The notes beneath the pieces are model-generated. The model did no database searches. It saw only the letters and a list, made by a program, of their open reading frames with translations, and was not told the origin of the DNA. From assembly GCA_045538535.1 (NCBI GenBank), contig JAZSRN010000093.1, positions 1-17,930 of the forward strand: a DNA stretch of 17,930 bases, read 5' to 3'. How positions within the stretch are numbered: position 1 is the stretch's first letter; each line of letters starts with the position of its first letter. Of the stretch, positions 14,363-17,930 are shown one piece after another. This DNA comes from RUG14219 sp045538535. Its GTDB lineage: Bacteria > Cyanobacteriota > Vampirovibrionia > Gastranaerophilales > Gastranaerophilaceae. Position numbers and translations under genes: made by a program.

Positions 14363-14806
14363 ATGATACCAAAAATTACAAGTTATAGACCACAATTTAA
14401 AGGTGTATTTATTGATGCAAATTTAAACCGTACATTAACTGAAGAACAGAAGCAAAATCTCTATCCCGCAATTGCCATTGCTGGCTCTTTGATGAATATT
14501 GACACATACTTTGAAGGTGGAGAAGATGGAGCTGTTTTGGCACAAATAGTTGAAAATGATAAATTAAATTTATTATTGGATAAAGATGTATTTGAGGCCA
14601 CTGGTAAAACTCCGGAAGAGTTAAAAGCAGAAATTGAACTTACCAGAATAGCTAAAGATGCACACGATCGCATTTGGGGAAAATATAACATGATTAGAGT
14701 TTTATTAGACGCCAACGAAAAAAATGCACAAACTATCGCATCAAAATATTTTGATGGAGTAATTGATTTTGTAACCAAAATTGGTTTTCAAAATCACAAC
14801 AACTAA
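14363..14806 (+). CDS. Small hypothetical protein with N-terminal RPQF motif
   Basis: A 147-aa protein I do not recognise by function. It starts MIPKITSYRPQFKG, with RPQF at 9-12. An aromatic-glycine N-terminal motif of this kind recurs in small proteins of the presumed lineage (recall, not checked). The rest is predicted mostly helical and acidic: LTEEQKQNLYPAIAIAG, ALDAN-type turns and a C-terminal SKYFDGVIDFVTKIGF. There is no signal peptide, membrane helix or Cys. An AAGGA SD lies 8-9 bases before the ATG. It follows the UDP-xylose synthase gene after a T9 run (14320-14328) with no hairpin. The same RPQF appears at the C-terminus of the protein at 15764-16336. Confidence 0.65.
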   Translation: MIPKITSYRPQFKGVFIDANLNRTLTEEQKQNLYPAIAIAGSLMNIDTYFEGGEDGAVLAQIVENDKLNLLLDKDVFEATGKTPEELKAEIELTRIAKDAHDRIWGKYNMIRVLLDANEKNAQTIASKYFDGVIDFVTKIGFQNHNN

Positions 14807-14817
14807 TATTTTTTGTG

Positions 14818-14823
14818 TATAAT
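14818..14823 (+). promoter_or_regulatory. -10 box before the 65-aa gene
   Basis: A perfect TATAAT ends 20 bases before the ATG at 14844. No convincing -35 is visible. It would give a very short leader beginning at the SD. Confidence 0.4.
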
Positions 14824-14843
14824 ATTTGGCAAAGGAGCAAGAC

Positions 14844-15041
14844 ATGTACATTTTATACACAGAAAAAGAAACCTCATTTTCACCTGATAAAATCGGTGAA
14901 TTTTCAGAATTAGAAGCTGCACAAGCAAAAGCACGCGCTATAAAAGAGAAAGACGAAACAATTAGCTACACAATAGAAGAAACAAACGGCGGATTTAACA
15001 GTTACGGCGAACTCTTAACCGAAGTCGTTGAGCGAGGTTAA
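14844..15041 (+). CDS. Small hypothetical protein (65 aa)
   Basis: An acidic, soluble protein starting MYILYTEKET, with a helical middle (ELEAAQAKARAIKEKDE) and a beta-like ISYTIEET segment. I do not recognise it. The N-terminal beta strand, helix and second strand suggest a compact alpha/beta domain. The start is set by AAAGGAG (14831-14837) 6 bases before the ATG. A TTG further upstream is in frame but lies before the SD. It has its own TATAAT and follows the 147-aa gene by 37 bases. Confidence 0.65.
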   Translation: MYILYTEKETSFSPDKIGEFSELEAAQAKARAIKEKDETISYTIEETNGGFNSYGELLTEVVERG

Positions 15042-15092
15042 ATTTAGACCGCCACATTTTAATATTAAATATTACTAAGCTTTAATGATTAT

Positions 15093-15767
15093 TTATGCTT
15101 TAAAATCAATTTTACATTCATCGTCATCACAATCGTCATCATGCTTGCATTCTTTTGTGCATTCTTCGTGTTGAGAGGTATGTTTTCCCTCTAAACCACA
15201 AAATTTCAAAATCGGATGCACTGTTGCATGGCTAACTTGTGGTGCTAAAATTGCTAAGCCAATCACAGAACCTAATATTGAACCAAATTCAATTGCACCT
15301 TTAACCAATGGAAAAACTTCCGGATTTTCTTTTTTAAGCTCAGCTTGCAATACATCATCATACTTATCGCTAACTTTTGCGCCATGCAAATCTTTCTGCA
15401 ATGTTAAATTTCGATTATTTAATGATTTTTCAGCCAATTTTCTGTAATGTAAATATTCACCTGCATTTTTAAAATGTTTAAATGCATCTTCATTTTTAAA
15501 AATGTGATTTTTGGCTAATTTAAAGAACCCTTTTTTAAATACCGGTATAACTAAGGCCATATAAGTTACAAGACAAGTTGCTTGATATAAAAATTCCTTA
15601 GTAGCAGCATACTTTTTAGTCTGTTTATCAATATCTTTATCCGCAAGAATAAACGCTGGCCTACCTATTGCTTTCAAACCGGTTTCAATAGTTACGGCAG
15701 CATTAGTATTTTGCGCGATATTTGCAAGTGTAGGACTTGTTAAAATATTATTTACTGCACTAATCAT
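15093..15767 (-). CDS. RPxF/TKKY-family membrane protein with His/Asp/Cys-rich tail
   Basis: A 224-aa protein of unknown function and a clear paralogue of its upstream neighbour. It shares RPAF (36-39), DK (43-44) and TKKY (50-53), with the same spacings. Hydrophobic helices are predicted at about 63-77 and 156-180, with a charged helical segment of about 75 residues between. The C-terminal 25 residues are a metal-ligand-rich tail with His, many Asp and Cys at 203, 207, 213 and 218. It has no classical signal peptide. It starts inside the previous gene (ATGA overlap) with AGGTGG as SD, so translation is coupled. Zn or Cu handling is a guess from the tail only. Confidence 0.7.
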   Translation of the reverse strand: MISAVNNILTSPTLANIAQNTNAAVTIETGLKAIGRPAFILADKDIDKQTKKYAATKEFLYQATCLVTYMALVIPVFKKGFFKLAKNHIFKNEDAFKHFKNAGEYLHYRKLAEKSLNNRNLTLQKDLHGAKVSDKYDDVLQAELKKENPEVFPLVKGAIEFGSILGSVIGLAILAPQVSHATVHPILKFCGLEGKHTSQHEECTKECKHDDDCDDDECKIDFKA

Positions 15768-16336
15768 ACGCCACCTACTTTCAAACCGAATTGCGGACGA
15801 GAATTAACCAAAGCAAATGATGCTAAATGAGGTTGCTCATAAGGTGTACCACAAACCTTACATTCTTTTACTTCTTTAGGCGAATTAAGGTTGTTAGTAG
15901 AGCCCGTATCTAATTTATTTTCACCAACTACCGGACAACCATTATCTTCTTTTTTATCACCCTGAATAAATTTCATGAACGGCTTTATTACAAGAGAACA
16001 AGTTGCCGGAATAACGAATAACGCTGCGGTACAAACACCAATAAACAATAAATTCTTCTTAGCAAGTGTTTGGGCAGACTTGTCACCCTTAATCAAATTT
16101 GCCATTTTACCCGCAAGAGTAGCGGTTCCCCAATAAGCAGGAATTGCAATGGCTTCGGTCAAACCTTCTCTCAATGCGGTATATTTTTTTGTTTCGGGTT
16201 TTTCTTTTTTGTCCATCATTGTAAACATCGGACGACAAATCCCCTTAACAGTTGCAATTGCCATTACTGCATAGGCCGGATTATTGTTCTCACCGAGAGA
16301 CATACATATTTTTCTGAATTTATCTGCTATTGACAT
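15764..16336 (-). CDS. RPxF/TKKY-family membrane protein with CxxC tail
   Basis: A 190-aa protein, first of the tandem pair. Conserved points are RPMF (35-38), DK (42-43) and TKKY (49-52). Hydrophobic segments lie at about 61-77 and 95-118. The tail has a KECKVCG zinc-ribbon half-site (C159, C162) and ends with a short basic/glycine end after RPQF (180-183), the same tetrapeptide seen at the N-terminus of the 147-aa protein. No enzyme domain is seen. No strong SD precedes the ATG; the nearest purine tract (GGAAGAAG) is about 18 bases upstream. It is transcribed away from the anti-sigma gene, with which it shares a 157-base region. TTGGCA (16390-16385) may be its -35. Confidence 0.7.
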   Translation of the reverse strand: MSIADKFRKICMSLGENNNPAYAVMAIATVKGICRPMFTMMDKKEKPETKKYTALREGLTEAIAIPAYWGTATLAGKMANLIKGDKSAQTLAKKNLLFIGVCTAALFVIPATCSLVIKPFMKFIQGDKKEDNGCPVVGENKLDTGSTNNLNSPKEVKECKVCGTPYEQPHLASFALVNSRPQFGLKVGGV

Positions 16337-16445
16337 GGTTTATACTACTTCTTCCATTCTTATAAAACTCCAAAAATTTTTTTTTGCCAATAACTCTAAA
16401 ATACTATTTATTTTGTTAATATTTTTTAATTTAATACTTAAAAAT

Positions 16446-16469
16446 GAACATTTATTTTTAAAAATCGTT
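16446..16469 (+). promoter_or_regulatory. Possible ECF-type promoter of the anti-sigma/sigma operon
   Basis: TGAAC (GAAC at 16446-16449), 16 bases, then CGTT (16466-16469) fits the general ECF pattern of an AAC-containing -35 and a CGT-containing -10. A housekeeping-like TATACT (16469-16474) overlaps, without a -35. If real, the sigma factor would drive its own operon. The start would fall about 15 bases before the AAAGGA SD. Confidence 0.4.
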
Positions 16470-16493
16470 ATACTGATGTAAAGGACAAAAACA

Positions 16494-16841
16494 ATGAATA
16501 AAAAATGCTCAAAATACGAAGGACTTTTCATATTTGCAGATGAAGAAACACTAAAATCGCATATCGAAACTTGCGAAGAATGTAAGAAAGAACATGAAAA
16601 ATTCCAAAAAGTTTCCGAACTACTGCAAGAAGTAAAACCTTTATACAAAAAGAAAAAAACAAATATCAAGCTTGCCATAAAGGCCGCTTGCGCATTAGCT
16701 GTATTTTGCACCGGAACAATGTCATTTGATATTCTAGATGCAAAATACGCACTCGTGGATACACTAAAATACGGTCAAGTAGTCAGTATTGAAGATATGG
16801 GCTTTCCAGTGGATTCATACGGACTCTTAATGTTGGAATAG
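16494..16841 (+). CDS. Anti-sigma factor with zinc-binding (zf-HC2/ZAS) domain
   Basis: A 115-aa single-pass membrane anti-sigma factor. The cytosolic N-terminal domain has C5 and the HxxxCxxC signature H23, C27, C30, the ZAS zinc site that clamps ECF sigma factors. A membrane helix follows (about 60-75), then a short periplasmic C-terminus of about 35 residues with no recognised sensor. It lies 3 bases before the ECF sigma gene. Anti-sigma first is the reverse of the commonest order. An AAAGGA SD precedes the ATG. The short periplasmic part suggests that sensing may be done by the Spy-like protein encoded downstream. Confidence 0.85.
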   Translation: MNKKCSKYEGLFIFADEETLKSHIETCEECKKEHEKFQKVSELLQEVKPLYKKKKTNIKLAIKAACALAVFCTGTMSFDILDAKYALVDTLKYGQVVSIEDMGFPVDSYGLLMLE

Positions 16842-16844
16842 TAA

Positions 16845-17342
16845 ATGGATTTTAAAAAACTCGCAAAAGAAAACAGACAAAATATTACAAACATTATAAA
16901 ACTCATAACAAAAGAAGAGAACGAAGACCTTACTCAAGAAGTATTAATCAAAGTGTGGAAAAACAAGGAGAAATACGAAGAAAGAGGGTCTATAAAAAGT
17001 TGGGTTTCTACAATTGCAAAAAACCTATCAAAAGATTACTTAAAATCCGCTTACTACAAAGTACAATCAACTTCAACATCCGATGAATATACCATTGATT
17101 CAATACAAGACGCAAATTCAAATCCGGAAAAAACATACACAAAACTTGAAAGACAAAAAATGATTTCAAAAGCAATAAACAACTTAAAACCAAAATTAAA
17201 AGAAGTAATATTACTAACAGAAATCGAGGGCTATTCCTACGAAGATTGCGCACAAAAACTAAAATGCCCGATTGGCACAATAAAATCAAGAATATTTAAC
17301 GCGAAAAAACAACTCGCACAAGATTTGGAAGAATTATTATAA
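16845..17342 (+). CDS. ECF RNA polymerase sigma factor
   Basis: A 165-aa group 4 sigma factor. Region 2 lies at about 5-70: NEDLTQEVLIKVWKN (26-40), then GSIKSWVSTIAKNLSKDYLKS (48-68). Region 4 lies at about 112-160, with LKPKLKEVILLTEIEGYSYEDCAQKLKC then GTIKSRIFNAKKQL, the helix-turn-helix that reads the -35 box. The linker (70-100) is Ser/Thr/Asn rich. There is no region 3, as in other ECF factors, and the length is typical. It is cotranscribed with its anti-sigma factor and with the exported Spy-like protein 20 bases downstream. It probably controls an envelope-stress regulon that includes its own operon. Confidence 0.92.
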   Translation: MDFKKLAKENRQNITNIIKLITKEENEDLTQEVLIKVWKNKEKYEERGSIKSWVSTIAKNLSKDYLKSAYYKVQSTSTSDEYTIDSIQDANSNPEKTYTKLERQKMISKAINNLKPKLKEVILLTEIEGYSYEDCAQKLKCPIGTIKSRIFNAKKQLAQDLEELL

Positions 17343-17362
17343 CAACAAGAAAGGATTTTAAA

Positions 17363-17899
17363 ATGAAAAAAACTCTTATTTTAGCAAGCTTAATGGCTTT
17401 AGCAATGACTCCGGTTTTGGCCAACAATGACACTCAAACAACAACAGAAAAAGCAAACATCCAACAAGCTGAAAATTTACAGTCCAAATTTGAACACAAA
17501 CGCATTCAGCATCCAGATATGGAAAAGAAAAAAGCTGAATTCGAAAAAAGATTAAAATTAACTGAAGAACAAAAAGCAAAAGCAAAAGAACTTCGCCAAA
17601 AAAGCCACGAAGAAATGAGACCGATTATGGAAAAAATCAAAGAAAAACATCAAGAAATTGATGCAGTAAAACGTTCCAGAATCGTTGAACAAGACCAAAA
17701 GGCAAGAATTGAACAATTGAGAAAAGAAATTGTTGCACTAAAAAAACAAGCACACGAATTAAGAGTCAAAAACATGCAAGACTTTGAAAACCTTTTGACT
17801 AAAAAACAGAAAAAAGAACTTCAAAAAATGAAAAAAGAAGGCAGAAAAAATTTTGACAAAGAATTTAGAAAAAATCACCCTCAAGAAGTCGGATCGTAG
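17363..17899 (+). CDS. Spy/CpxP-like periplasmic LTxxQ protein
   Basis: A 178-aa exported protein. A signal peptide spans residues 1-20 (MKKTLILASL start, cleavage after VLA). The mature part is almost entirely charged helix, rich in Lys and Glu, with two LTxxQ motifs: LTEEQ (66-70) and LTKKQ (145-149). Two such motifs define the Spy/CpxP/ZraP-type periplasmic chaperone and metal-sensor group. The helices could form the antiparallel hairpin of that fold. The mature protein is longer and more basic than Spy. AAGGA (17351-17355) is the SD. As third gene of the anti-sigma/ECF operon, it may be the periplasmic sensor or effector, like CnrX in the CnrYXH set. Confidence 0.82.
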   Translation: MKKTLILASLMALAMTPVLANNDTQTTTEKANIQQAENLQSKFEHKRIQHPDMEKKKAEFEKRLKLTEEQKAKAKELRQKSHEEMRPIMEKIKEKHQEIDAVKRSRIVEQDQKARIEQLRKEIVALKKQAHELRVKNMQDFENLLTKKQKKELQKMKKEGRKNFDKEFRKNHPQEVGS

Positions 17900-17930
17900 C
17901 CATGTCGTTCTGTGAGCCAAGGAGTTGTTA
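17900..17930. repeat. Possible edge of a dispersed intergenic repeat
   Basis: Right after the last stop codon the sequence becomes relatively GC-rich (TGTCGTTCTGTGAGCC) and resembles dispersed repeats that begin GTCATTCTG in many AT-rich bacterial genomes. It is cut by the window end. The AAGGAG at 17919-17924 could instead be the SD of a next gene just outside. Confidence 0.25.

Noticed and set aside
1..17930. CRISPR arrays, IS elements, prophage, toxin-antitoxin or defence islands
   Set aside because: I found no regularly spaced repeats, transposase, integrase, nuclease or toxin-like domains on either strand.

Overview
The window reads as a gene-dense piece of an AT-rich bacterial chromosome. 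Base and codon use look even throughout, TAA stops are common and Shine-Dalgarno (SD) sites are mostly clear. I see no rRNA, tRNA, IS element, phage gene or CRISPR array. The most likely source is a gut-type non-photosynthetic cyanobacterial relative (Vampirovibrionia/Melainabacteria, Gastranaerophilales-like). This is inferred mainly from recall of lineage-restricted families: the 742-aa protein beginning MGLAASQARLL, the small membrane proteins with an RPxF...DK...TKKY signature, and short proteins with an RPQF-type terminus. No search was possible.

Layout. 1-2597: AI-2E-type transporter overlapping a cobalamin-binding-type radical SAM protein. 2600-3223 (minus): histidine-phosphatase-fold protein whose catalytic residues look lost. 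3304-3798: LeuD-type hydro-lyase small subunit. 3837-4900: compact rpsL-rpsG operon with promoter, structured leader and a strong intrinsic terminator; fusA and tuf do not follow. 4899-6699 (minus): glutaredoxin followed by a divergent hybrid-cluster-protein homologue lacking most metal ligands. 6806-7930: UDP-GlcNAc 2-epimerase, probably leaderless. 7959-8606 (minus): exported AMIN-like membrane protein. 8778-9293: P-loop kinase resembling animal-type phosphomevalonate kinase. 9295-11523 (minus): 742-aa protein behind a near-perfect flagellar sigma-28-type promoter. 11622-13251 (minus): PilZ protein and a short Orn/Lys/Arg-decarboxylase-fold PLP enzyme. 13374-14312: UDP-glucuronate decarboxylase. 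14363-15041: two small unknown genes. 15093-16336 (minus): tandem paralogous membrane proteins with Cys-rich tails. 16494-17899: anti-sigma factor, ECF sigma factor and Spy/CpxP-like periplasmic protein, behind a possible ECF-type promoter. 17900-17930: possible edge of a dispersed repeat.

How it fits together. Envelope themes dominate: nucleotide-sugar enzymes (2-epimerase, UDP-xylose synthase), exported or membrane proteins, an ECF envelope-stress module and a c-di-GMP-type PilZ regulator. The sigma-28-like promoter ties the 742-aa protein to a flagellar-class regulon. The points most worth following are this promoter/protein pair, the metal-ligand-less Hcp homologue beside a glutaredoxin, the tandem RPxF/TKKY membrane family, and the anti-sigma/ECF/Spy-like module. 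No intergenic stretch exceeds about 200 bases.
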